A stretch of 64,000 bases of DNA, taken from positions 51,021-115,020 of the forward strand of contig JAKJHU010000834.1 of NCBI GenBank assembly GCA_022316685.1. The letters run 5' to 3'. This document shows positions 1-10,879 of this stretch, in pieces. The first letter of the stretch is position 1, and each line of letters begins with the position of its first letter. Source of the stretch: Progne subis subis (lineage: Eukaryota > Chordata > Aves > Passeriformes > Hirundinidae). The notes beneath the pieces are model-generated. The model was not told where the DNA came from. It was given only the letters and a program-made list of their open reading frames with translations, and did no database searches. The position numbers and the translations under genes are program-made.

Positions 1-2106
1 TGAGCAGGAGAACTACAAAATGGTCAATCTGTTTTCATAACCTCAATTCTGAAACAATGATAGATGGGCAATATTGTTAAAACTGAATGAATTATAGGTA
101 GAGCTGTTTTGCACAGTACCATGTTAGCTGTGTTAAATCTTGTGTTACTGGATTGAGAATAATTCAGAAGCCATTTTGGGGACTGGGGAAGGAAGCTGGG
201 AATACATATGACAGTTACACAGGCGGTCTGTTACTGGCAAAGCTTGAAATGTCTTTGCTTTGGGTTGTCCCTGACCAGTAACTAAGCACCCACCAGCTGC
301 TTACTCACTCTCCTCTCCTTTTCTGGTGGGATTGGGGAAAAGAATTACAAGAACAAGTGAGAAAAACTTAGATTGTAGTAAAGAAAGTTTAAAAAATGAA
401 GGAAACAAATTAAATGAACAAGCGATGCCAAGTCAGTGACACACCATCTCCCACCAGCAGATCAAGCCAGCCCCTAAGAAACAGCTGTATAGGAAAGACC
501 AAATGCACAGATTTTATTGCTGGGCACAACATTGTATGGCAAGAAATACTGTTTGATGAATTCTGGTCAACTGTCACATCTCTGTCCACTCCAAACATCT
601 TTCTCAGTCCTAATCTACTTGATGAGGGTGCAGAGTGAAAAACAGAAAAACCTTGATTGCCCTCACTGCTCAGCAAGAGCTGGAACATTAGAAAGATATC
701 AGTATGGTTTGGTGACAGATCGTGAGAACAAATCCATACTGGCTGCTGGGAAGAGTCCCAGCTGATTCCACTACAATCTTCTGCAGTATCTATGAGATAC
801 ATTAAAATGACATATCTATGAGAGATATTAAAAATACATTAAAATCATTTTTTAACAACTGTACCAGCTCGGTGAAATTTGGGGCACTGAGAAGATGGCA
901 TTTGAGTACGGGAAGGATCATGTTCAGATTATACTCTTATCAAAACAAGATACAGTCTTTGCTTCCTGAGAATACTGATTCTGTTCCAGTCCATTGTGTA
1001 TGAACAATACAAGTGCTATTTTTCTGTACAATTGTGGACTTGGAGAATTGTGTAAAATATCTATTGTCTGATGTAATAGATCTTACTAATTTTTTCTTTA
1101 TTTTTCAGTTGAGTGAAGGCTTTCAAATTTTCAATATGGCACATAAGACAGGGTCACTGATTTTTTTTTTTTTTTCCCCAGTACTTATGATGTTTCAGAT
1201 GAAGAGAAGGAAGCAATGAATATAAACCTTAGGTCTTACCTTTATTTGTCAGCTGAAGTGACTTAAAAAGCGTCTTATGTAGTAAGATGGTTAACTCAAA
1301 TATATCTGTGAAATACAACACTGTAATATTCCACTGTGCATTGCTGTTAACACTTCTGTGTGCTTGCATCAACCACCACAACTAAGTGGGAAAGTAGGAA
1401 TTTGTTCTTAATGTCCACTTATTTAGTTAGCTGTGGCAAATGCTTGTTCTGTGTCTGTAATGCATGGTAAATTCAGAACTTTGTCACCTTCATATAATAT
1501 GGGTTTAAATAACTGAAAGTTACAGTTTCAATAAGTTAAATATTTCAACTCTCAGACATTTATATATCAGATTTTTATGTCCACTCAGGAGAAGTATGAG
1601 TAATAGTTAAATATCCACAAGGTTTTTTTTCAAAATATGCACATCTGAAAATTTTAGGTTGCCCAAGTAGCCACAGTAATAATAACACGGGTGACTGCCT
1701 AGATGTCTGTATCTGTAGGTAGCTTAGAGTAACGGGAAATAGAAATACCTATGTGTCTCTGATTAGTGAAAGGCTATTCCCAGGACCTGTCATAGCAGCT
1801 TTGTTTCTCATCTAAATAGCATTGTATCAGTGTGCGTACAGGTCTTTTGTCACTGACTAGCAGTCCTGTTAATGGGGTGCTTAGGGGGGCTGACCGGGTT
1901 CACAGCTGACCTTCACTGGAAGTATTAGTATAGCTATGCTTTCAGGGTTTTTTTATTTGTTTGCTTGTGGACTTTTTTACTAGTTACCGAAATAGATTAG
2001 TTCTAAATATGAAAGCTGGATTTTTCTGTGTTTTCTTTTAACCTATTCGAGCCTGCTCTTTGGCTTGATTATGGAGAGAGTAATTTTTTAAATAATTTTT
2101 GCCTAG
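1..2106 (+). other. LURAP1L: LURAP1L intron 1 (3' part)
   Basis: This A+T-rich non-coding sequence ends in a pyrimidine-rich stretch and the acceptor TTTTTGCCTAG at 2096-2106, immediately before the recognisable coding exon. No open frame here resembles a known protein and no transposon is clear. A short poly(T) tract lies near 1161-1175. The intron assignment rests on the downstream exon; the first exon of the gene lies outside the window. Confidence 0.8.
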
Positions 2107-2481
2107 GTTAATCTCCGAGCCACTGATGTGAAACTTATGCGCCAGCTCCTCCTCATCAATGAAAGTATTGAATCAATCAAGTGGATGATTGAAGAGAAAG
2201 CCATTGCCAGCAGAGGCAGCAGTTTGAGTGGAAGCCTGTGCAGCTTGCTAGAAAGTCAAGAGACATCCCTCCGTGGCAGCTGTAGCAGTTTACAAGACTG
2301 TAGTGATGGACTGGATGGAATATCAGTGGGGAGTTATTTGGACACCTTAGTGGATGATGTCCCTGGTCACCAAACCCCGTCAGATATGGACAAATTCAGT
2401 GATTCTTCTGTCATGGAGGAATCACAGTCTCTGCATAAGCATCCCAAAATAGATTCTGATGAGTACTATTGTTTTGGTTAA
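2107..2481 (+). CDS. LURAP1L: LURAP1L, terminal coding exon (partial gene)
   Basis: This is the last coding exon of leucine-rich adaptor protein 1-like, the paralogue of the adaptor LURAP1 (linked to NF-kB activation and to MRCK/MYO18A actin signalling). The exon begins in frame right after the splice acceptor (Val-Asn-Leu-Arg-Ala-Thr-Asp) and codes for 124 residues to a TAA at 2479-2481. It carries the family hallmarks: LMRQLL and INESIESIKWMIEE (an amphipathic, coiled-coil-like segment), SSLSGSLCSLLESQ, a serine-rich middle, GLDGISVGSYLDTL, and the C-terminal YYCFG. These match what I recall of vertebrate LURAP1L. The ATG-less 5' end is expected because the start codon is in exon 1, upstream of the window. 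No frameshift or stop is seen, so the exon looks functional. Confidence 0.93.
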   Translation, partial: VNLRATDVKLMRQLLLINESIESIKWMIEEKAIASRGSSLSGSLCSLLESQETSLRGSCSSLQDCSDGLDGISVGSYLDTLVDDVPGHQTPSDMDKFSDSSVMEESQSLHKHPKIDSDEYYCFG

Positions 2482-2840
2482 TAAGAACAAGTTCCAGTGG
2501 GACACAAATGCACTTGTATTTATCCTTTTTCTTTGCTGCTATTTTATTTCATGTGCAAAACCCCTGAAGTTCTCTTGGAGAATATAATATGATAACTTCA
2601 ATTCTGTTACATAACTTTTCTATTGCTTCCTATGCATTTTCTCTTTGATGGGTTGGCTTTTCTTCTCCTCCTCCTCACATTTTCTTAATTTATTGTCACG
2701 ATTTTTTTTAATTTTTTACAATGCTGTATTTACAAGTCTGTAAAAGTGGTAAAGGAAAAGCTTTGTCTTTAAAATGAAACATCAGGGAATGAGAGTAACA
2801 ATTTTGTATTTGTTTTCAATAAAATATCTTCTGAAAAATA
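2482..2840 (+). other. LURAP1L: LURAP1L 3' UTR
   Basis: This A+T-rich sequence follows the stop codon, and an AATAAA hexamer lies at 2818-2823. A cleavage site some 10-25 bases downstream would give a short 3' UTR of about 360 bases. Other hexamers further along could give longer isoforms. The exact end is inferred, not seen. Confidence 0.65.
2818..2823 (+). promoter_or_regulatory. poly(A) signal AATAAA of LURAP1L
   Basis: This is a canonical AATAAA 337 bases after the stop codon, followed by a TGTTGTC-type GT-rich stretch. It is the first canonical hexamer on the coding strand after the stop. Confidence 0.65.
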
Positions 2841-3981
2841 CATGTTGTCATAAATTTTCTTGACTACCACATCTGGCCTTTCCAAAGACACTGATCTTAT
2901 TGAGCCTTAAATCTGAATCTTGGAAATACCTCTAGAAAATAATTTTTCTAAGCAATGAAATTTGATTCTGTTAAGCTGTCTTTATTTGAAATATAAAATA
3001 TTCTTAATTTTTCTGTGTGGAGTTTCTTCCATTTTCCAAATGAGAGAAACCCCATATAGAAAAGCTAAGAATACTTTCTTCTTGTCTCTTGTGTAATTTT
3101 GATATTAAATTCTGATTCTAAATTGGTTTTCTTTTAAATTCAGCAATGTTAACCCTGCTTTTTCTTTCCTGTTTTACAGTTAAGAGTTTACCTTAACTTT
3201 TTTGTGCCTGCTGATGCAGTTGAGAGCTGCAGCTAATCAGCTATATTGGAAGTAGCTGGGAAGTAAAACAGTAACTGTTGTGTGTAGCCACTGGCTTTGA
3301 GGCTGCCCTGGTCCCTGCTTTTGTGTAGATTAGGAGGTAAATTTTTCTTCAGAAGTGCTTCAGAATTATAAGAAACCCCCTCCCAGATGTTATCCTTCTA
3401 TAGTAAGAAAAAAAAAAAAAAAAAAAAAAAGCCACAAAAAACCACACATAAAACTGAACCAGTCAGTCTAATAGATGATGAATGTATATTTCCAGCATAC
3501 AGACAGTGAGGTGTTGATACTTACACATCATCTAAAAGTGTTCTGTTTCACCAAGTTTGACAGTATTCATATTGCCAATGAAAGCATAAAATTCCCTGGC
3601 TAAAGTAATGTTTACTTTAATGGAAGGCAGGCTCCCATTTAAAAATGTTCACATTCTGAAGGAATACAAGTACGTGTAACAGTTGATGTATGTGGGTTTG
3701 TTTCATTCTGAGATAGTCCGATGAGGTTCTGTTCCTCCAAGCCATGTTTCCAGGGATCCATCTTGTCCAGTCTTGAGCAACATCAAGTATGAAGAAAAGG
3801 TAAAAAACCCAAGAAATTAGTAATTTGTGACCAGTTCCATCACTTCTCAATACAGAAGATGCCTGTGTCTCATAGAATTTAAAAAAAAAAAAAAAAAACA
3901 CAAAACCACCAAGAGTTATATTTTGTTTTGGTGGTCATGATTTATTAAATAGATAGTGAAGAAGTGTTTGGTTGCTAAAAA
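2841..3981. other. intergenic, no gene recognised
   Basis: A+T-rich intergenic sequence with poly(A) tracts at 3409-3430 and near 3880-3898. No coding potential or transposon was recognised. Confidence 0.6.
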
Positions 3982-3986
3982 TGAGC

Positions 3987-4703
3987 TGCCTTGGTTTGGA
4001 AAAGACAGGTGTCTGCCAGGGAAAGCTAGAGCCTTCCTTGGAATGGAGAATGTAAACCCCCTTCCCTCCAAATTATTATAATTTTGCAATTAAGAGCTTT
4101 TAGGCGAAGAATTATGAATGGGAATAACTATTGTTTACTAGGAATGTTAAAAATACAAATGTAGTAAAGCAAACAAACACACAATCCAAAAAATTCTAGA
4201 AACAATGACAGTCAGAATACAGCCTGACACCTTGTTGGTGAGAGTGTTGGAAGCACTCCAAATAAATCCTCCTGGAGTAACAGATGTGGTTCTCTTGGAG
4301 TAGAGATGATCCTGTAGATGGCTCCAGTGGTGGTGAGAGGGATGCAGTCTTTACTCTGGGAATCCAGTGGAAAACAGGCTGCTTTGGTGTTCTGAATTCA
4401 TCTTTTATCCAGGTAGGAATGCTTGGCTCCTTCCGCTGGGTGAAGCATCTCACAAAGGAATGATGTAATGTTATCAGTCACGTGGTGAGCATTAATGGCC
4501 CAATAACAGCAGATACTGCCTTGGAGGGAGGATGCGTCTTGGACGAGATAAAGAACACTGTCCCGCCTGGCTGAACCATTAAGAGAAGGCCCCCACCCCC
4601 TCCCCTCCAGAGTTACAAGATAAAGAGATAACACCTCTTCAACTGATTTCAACAGATTGGGAATAGAATACATGCTTTTGGTTATATATTGCAACCCAAG
4701 AAG
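3987..4703 (-). mobile_element. solo LTR, family A, with 5-bp TSD
   Basis: This 717-bp LTR matches two other copies in the window (25864-26704 and 41039-41807). It begins TGCCTTGGTTTGG and ends CAACCCAAGAA, which are decayed forms of the TGTCTTGG...CCAAGACA termini of the best copy. It is flanked by an identical 5-bp duplication, TGAGC, at 3982-3986 and 4704-4708. Compared with the + strand copy at 41039 it lies in reverse orientation. A 5-bp duplication fits ERVL-like or some gamma-type elements. No internal retroviral sequence is attached, so it arose by LTR-LTR recombination. Confidence 0.85.
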
Positions 4704-4901
4704 TGAGCATTCTCAGTTCTACTTCTGAGATGAACCAGAGTATTGCAGGCAGCTTGAAGAAGAATGAGGCAAGCGTTCAAGTAGCAATGCTGTGCTGATT
4801 TAACTTTTCTAGGGTTTATTTTAAGTCTTAACCACAGCTTATGACTGCTGCTTAAAAAATAAAGTTTTAAGAAAAACTTGGCAAGAAATTCTTCTCAGGG
4901 T

Positions 4902-5549
4902 TGTTGGAGTCCAGGGCATTCCTTGGCTGCCCTGGAGGGTCAGGGACCTGGACAGGGGGGTCTGGGACCCTGGCCCAGAGCCCAGAGGGACATTGGCTTT
5001 GATCTCAGTCCATGGGAAAGGCTTCCTGCACTGCAGGAAGGATTGCAAACCACAAGAGTGTGAAAGAGTTTAGCTTATCACAGGGTGGGAAAACAGTAGG
5101 TTTGGGTTTTTAGTATTGAAGTGAATGGGAGCAAGATGGAGGATTTGGGGCGTTGTCTCCTGCTTCTTCTTTCTTCTTCCCTCCAATTTCTGCAGTGACG
5201 GTGGCACAAAATAGTTTCAAGAGATTGGGTCAAAGTAGGGATGATCTTTTTAGTATAAGTGATCGGTATTGGCAAATAATGATAAATAAAGAATGCGTAG
5301 CAATAAGTATACAAGATAGCGACAGCCCAGTCCGGGAGGAGTCGAGGAGTCACCAGATGCCCGAGCAGCTGCACAGACCTTTGTTGGGCACTGAGAAATT
5401 TGTTAAAATAAGAAACAATAAACGAAGCATGCAACCTTGAAAAATCAGAACCTGAAGACTCCATCTCTTTCTTGCGTTTGGCTCAGAGCTTTGCAGAGGG
5501 CAAAAAGACTCTAAAACCACCTGAATCTTGGAGAACAAACCCGAGAACA
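4902..5549 (+). mobile_element. solo LTR related to the full-length provirus
   Basis: This LTR starts TGTTGGAGTCCAGGGCATTCC and ends near GAGAACA, about 648 bp, practically the same length as the two LTRs of the provirus at 46549-56263. It aligns with them throughout in the opposite orientation: shared start, the CAGTCCATGGGAAA segment, an AATAAACG poly(A) signal (hexamer at 5417-5422) and the ACCACCTGAAT segment near the end. It is clearly older, with many substitutions. I found no matching 6-bp flanks (CAGGGT before, GTGACA after), so either the ends have decayed or it formed by recombination between different proviruses. Confidence 0.8.
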
Positions 5550-8249
5550 GTGACATTAAGTAGAATATTGACTGGGAATTCAAAATGGATTTTATTATTT
5601 TCAGTTATTTTGATCTAGGGAACAGAACTAACTCCCTTATATAAAAGACTGTCTTGAAAGTTTTTCTACCGTTATTACTTGGCATGGAAGTTGAACATCA
5701 GGATGTATACCCTCTAAATCAAATGCTAATATGCAATATACAGTCTTTCCTTCCAGCTGACGTTTTAGGCACTAGGCCAACAAGTACATAAATTTTTTTT
5801 ACTATGAAGAAAATAAAAGAATATTCTTAACATACCTTCTCAAATATCAAGCTATGCTGAAATTACTTGAAGGAAAATACAGGCTGTAGCTGTCACCTAT
5901 TTACTCACAACTGTAACACTGGATAAAGAGTTACTTAATCAGTGATAGATTTATCACATTATGATTAAAAAGTCCATTTAAGTGGTAAAAGCTGGGGAAA
6001 CAAAAAGAGCTCTATGTGATTAGAAGCTTTTATTCCTCTATATTTCTTGACTGGAAATGGGGAAAGAGTACAGGTGCGAAAACAAAGATGTCAGAAGACT
6101 GCTAGAAGGAAACAAGTGTTTCCAGGTGTCTTGCTTCTGATATCAAAGAACACAAACATCTTGCATTTTATTTTTGAAACATAAAAGCTTCAAATATTTA
6201 GAATGACTTGTATTTCTTAGTTGGAATTAACAAGATTATCATAGTCAAAAGATAATGATATACTCTTGGCTTGCCACTTAAAAACAGAGCATGAAATTTG
6301 ATCATCTAAAACTAATCAAATAACTTAAAATTGAACTACAACTTGACTGTTTAGACAATGGAAAATTAAATGATCATTAAAAAACTATGTCTATTGGCTT
6401 TTTAACTTTGCTTTTAAACAGTTTGCATATTTTTTTCCAGCTTCTCTTTACCTGATTGACTTTGGTCTTGCAAAATCCTCATGTGGCATAAAGGAATGTG
6501 GATGCCCTCTTGCAGCATGTACATCCTTTTAACTTTTTATCTGATTTACAGAACTTTAAAAAAAAAAAAAAAATTGAGGAGAATAGGGCAAAGTATCTGA
6601 AAGCGCTTTACAAAGCTATGTCTGTTTCAAATGGATAAAAATAACAGAATTTTTTAAAAAGCATGGATAAATAGTAAATATTATGTATTCTGTGTCATTT
6701 TCTATCACCTTAGCTCTTTAGAGACATCTTGCTTTCAGGAATGACAAAAAATCTCAAGACACTTGGTAAAATCAGAGGTAACGAGCAACACCCAGTCCAT
6801 TCCTATTTCTATACCACTGAAGTTTTGTCTTTGAAAAACATCCTGCTGCGTAAGCTGTGTAATTCAGAGACAATAAGGGACACTCAAAAAATAAGGTAGA
6901 TTTAGTACACTTTCTGTTTTAGGATGAATGTTTCCTGCTAATGGGAACCAGCTAGTAAATGAATGTGCTCTGTTCCACAAAAAAACTATGGAAGGAGTGG
7001 GGAAAAAAAGCTAACTTTTTCACATCTGAAAACTGGCGCTTTAAAGATTCTGCCAAGACACTCTATGACATTTTGAGGCACTTTAAAAAGAGCAATTAAA
7101 ATTCTTTGAAATCTCCCTGCCAGCTGCCAAGTCTAGTACTGATCTCAAGGTTGCATTGGCTCATGAACAACCAAGTACAAGCCCCTTGTACTCCTCATCC
7201 ATCCTGATGGATGATTCATCCATCAGGAGGCTGGAGACATTGCACTAAGAGACCAAAGACAGAAAAGTATCTTTGTCTTTGGAAGGTGAACTACCATTAT
7301 CCTATAATAGAAACAAGATGCTTAGAAAATGCAGAAATCTGGTGTATCTTCTTAAAGCAAACCTGACTTTTGAAAGGATTGGTAAAATGCTGGAAGTGCT
7401 ATTGAATCATTTGAAGTTTTAAAAAAATCTTTCTCTGCATTTCTCTTTGAAAAAGAGAAATAGTTAGTCAAGGTGGGTGAAGTCTGAAATAATGTCTAGC
7501 AGCTGCATCTCATATAACCCTGTGTAATTGAGAAACTGTGGAGGTTTTGTTTAATAATCTTAAACAGTTACTAAGCTGTAGAAAAAGCTTGTGCTAGTAT
7601 TTTTCATCTTGACAACACTTCTGAACCAAGTCTAAAAGATGTGTCTTTGATATAAAGGATTAGCGCATAACAAATAAACATGAGATCAGTAGAAAGCATC
7701 AATCACCTTACAGCAAAGGGGGCTTTGTTTTGCTTTAAATGCACTTAAAGCAAGTTTGTCTTTCTCAGAATATCTATGAATTTACTATAGAAACAGTTTA
7801 AGAGTATCCTACCCTGAAACAAACAGAACCTTTTCCCTTACATAAATTGAGATTTATGCTGTCTACACTTGACCTTCCCATTGACCAGAGATTGAATTTC
7901 CTTACTAAGTATGTCTGGAGTGAAAATAAAACTATTTCTTTCCCCCCATCATGGAATTTTCTATGCTATGGCATACTACCAATTGGGTAATCAATCTTCA
8001 TGAAGTCCTTTTAAAAGCCTGCTCTTCCAGCAAACATGACTCGTCTTCCAAGCTGATACTTCCTTACAATCTTGCTTGGTTATGTTGGCTGGATCTCAAA
8101 AGAAGGATGTTTGATAAGATATGTCTTTAAGTTACTGTTAGGGGACCACATGACACAAATACCTGATAACAAATACCAGAAACAAAATTTTCTGCTTAGT
8201 GCAGGGAGGGAAGGGTTGTACTTGGTTATTTGGTGAGGTCCTTATCTTA
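5550..8249. other. intergenic, no gene recognised
   Basis: A+T-rich sequence with no open frame resembling a known protein and no transposon I can name. It contains a 27-bp near-perfect palindrome at 7202-7228, listed separately. Confidence 0.55.
7202..7228. repeat. perfect inverted repeat, 13-bp arms
   Basis: TCCTGATGGATGA at 7202-7214 and TCATCCATCAGGA at 7216-7228 are exact reverse complements separated by one base. No associated gene or element is seen. Confidence 0.8.
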
Positions 8250-8300
8250 GTTTGGTTTGGTTTGGTTTGGTTGGTTGGTTTGTTTGTTTGTTTGTTTTTT
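8250..8300 (+). repeat. GGTTT / TTTG microsatellite
   Basis: Tandem GGTTT pentamers grade into GGTT and then GTTT tetramers. The same succession occurs at 10776-10879 and 37440-37538, and on the opposite strand at 59955-60083. Confidence 0.9.
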
Positions 8301-8833
8301 AAGCTGCCTGGAAAAACCAAGTTGGTGTTCCTGAGTCGTTTTGAAGTTTTTTCCCACCATTTTTTGACATTCATATGGAGAGAGAGCAGCAAGCTTGAGC
8401 CCAAAGGTTTGAAATAATGCTTTTACCTGTGAACAGTTGTACTCAGAGCAAATTTGTCAGCATTGCTGGGTTCAAAATTTTACAGCTAACAGAAATTACA
8501 TTATAATACTTTTAAACCCTTTCACATGATGACTCCATTGCTCATCTTCTGGAAAACTCTAAGACCATGAAAAGCTTTCAAATTTAGAAAGGAGACTGTT
8601 TTGATTTTTTAAAGGAAAGTGTTATTGTTAGAATACAGTAAAGAGGAAAATACACAACAAAGTAAAAATATTTTTGTGTTAAATCTGTATTGTAGTACCC
8701 TGTGTTTCTCTTCAATGTTGTTGGAAACTGTTTATCTTCAATGCATGTTATATCCCTAAAGAATAAAAAACAGTTTACTTTTTTTCAGATGATGTTATGT
8801 GAGGATTTTTCAGAAATATTTAAATCGTAAAAG

Positions 8834-9501
8834 TGTGGCTGTGCCCCTCCACGCCCGGCAGGCGTGGGCCACTGGCTGGCTCAGATCTGCAGAGTGGCCA
8901 AAGCGTTTCGATCCTGGTCACAAGCTGGCAATCTTTTCCTGAGGGACTCCGCTTCCCACCAGTGGCTGGCCCAAATTGCTTCATGATCGGCTCTCAGCTA
9001 AGCAGGTTTAAAGATGGTTTATTCAGGTCCAAGCGGCAGGAGCTCCGCCACCCTCCCAACTGCCCAGACAGAGAGCCTGTTTGAATTTCCCTCCCCGAAC
9101 TTATAAGCGGGAGAGGATTCCAAGGTGGCAACAACAGGTCAGCGAATCAGGGAATTCGGGGGGATCACAGGGGGTGTCCACTTCTAGACCTTGGACCACT
9201 CACCAAAGGGAAGAAGGGGATTTCCCAGGCACCAGCTTATTCCCCTCTGGGAATTTTCCGAGTCCAGGGAGGGTCCCGAAGTGACAGACAGGATGCCCCA
9301 GAGCCGGGGGGGAGAGGGGATTGACAAGGATAGGTGGGGGAGCAGGATGATTGACATGAAACAACTTGTTATACAGAAAACTCAAAGGGGAGGGACTGTT
9401 ACAGAACTGGGGGCACAGTGGAATGAACCATAACATAAAACTTCTTATAAAACTTATAAAATTACTTAAGAACTTGATAAAACAATTCTTGCACCGCCAC
9501 A
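8834..9501 (-). mobile_element. solo LTR, family B, with near-perfect 6-bp TSD
   Basis: This 668-bp LTR has TGTGGC...GCCACA termini and a second copy at 23457-24149. Flanks are TAAAAG (8828-8833) and TAGAAG (9502-9507), a 6-bp duplication with one mismatch; 6-bp duplications are typical of class II (alpha/beta) elements. Read on the - strand it contains a TATA-like CTTATAA at 9101-9107 and an AATAAA poly(A) signal at 9018-9023, about 80 bp apart in the order expected of U3-R, which fixes the orientation. No internal sequence is attached. Confidence 0.87.
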
Positions 9502-9507
9502 TAGAAG

Positions 9508-10775
9508 CATTAAAACAATGCATGAAATACTGAATTAAAAATAGGTTTAAGAATTAAAAATTCTAACTTTAACTATTTATTGTTGGTAATATGGCTATTG
9601 CTGCTAGTTTCATTTTAAAGAAATAAAATCTCTTTGGCGCTCTAAAAATACTATTTTATTTGCATTCCAAGTAAATTTCCAAGAATCAACACTACAGAAA
9701 GAGAGCAATAAGTGCTATCCACAGGATAAGTTCAAGAAAATCACTTGGTTAATTCTTTGTTCAAGCTTTACTATCAGAAGTGTTCCCATTATCTTACTGG
9801 ATGGATTTCTAAATAACAGCATGTATCTTATCAGGCAAATCAGAATTAAGAAATACAGCATAAAGATGTATATGTAATATATGGGGGAAAAATACAAAAA
9901 ATACAAAAGAAACAACAACAACAACAACAACAACAAAAAAGAGAGAACCTGTCTATGGGAGTCTGGTTTTCCAGATTACTTATTCTATCCTTAAGACATA
10001 CTGATTTCCAAGGAACTGTTCAAATGTTTGAAGACAAACTGTTACAGTTATATTAAAGTAGTGCATGAATATAAAAAGATATTTAACAGTAGTTCATATT
10101 TATTTTTCCCCCTATTCTTTTCTGAGACCAACTTTTTTCTAAAAGGCAGACTTTTCCATTGACTATGAGAGAATGTTCATATTGTGTATATAATTTACAA
10201 TCCAGTTATTTAGGCAACGTTATTAACTGCCCATTTGATATCACAAGTGATCAAATTAGGGAGAACTTCTTCACCTTTTGTTCATCTCTGAGAATTTTAA
10301 TTGCTCAGACCATTTCTTTCTCTCAGAAATACAGCGCCCTTTGTTCCTGACAACTGGCTATTACAGTTTGCACAGTCAAGTAATCCTAAAAATATTTTGA
10401 TGAGGGAGGAGGAGGAGAGTAATTAAAATGCTCCTTGGTTTTTGCACAGAGAAACTATGTTTGGAACAGTGACATAACTCTTAGGACAAATATGGCTTTC
10501 CTTGTGCCACTCCACCTCCTAGCTGTCTGAATCAATGTAAATATTTGCTTCAGTCCATGCAGCTACCCAGAGTCACTGCTGGGTCACTTTTTTTCTGGTA
10601 TTCAACATGCTGATGTCAGCATAGAGATTTTCCCAATGAATCATAGGGCTATATGGGAAGCTACCCACTTGTTTAATCTTCACATAAAACTGAGTGCTGT
10701 TCAGCACACCAGAGTCAGCAAAGGTAGAGCTGAGAAAGGCTTTCAGACAGCAATTATGTGGGGGTGTGGGGTGGG
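9508..10775. other. intergenic, no gene recognised
   Basis: A+T-rich sequence with a short CAA trinucleotide array at about 9910-9936. Nothing else was identified. Confidence 0.55.
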
Positions 10776-10879
10776 GTTTTTTTGTTTGTTTGTTTGTTTG
10801 CTTGCTTGCTTGCTTGTGTGTTTTTGTTTGGTTTGGTTTTGTGTTTTTGTTTGGTTTGGTTTGGTTTGGTTTTTTTTTT
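10776..10879 (+). repeat. compound TTTG / TTGC / GGTTT microsatellite
   Basis: TTTG repeats are followed by CTTG repeats and then GGTTT pentamers. It is related in composition to the arrays at 8250-8300 and 37440-37538. Confidence 0.88.
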
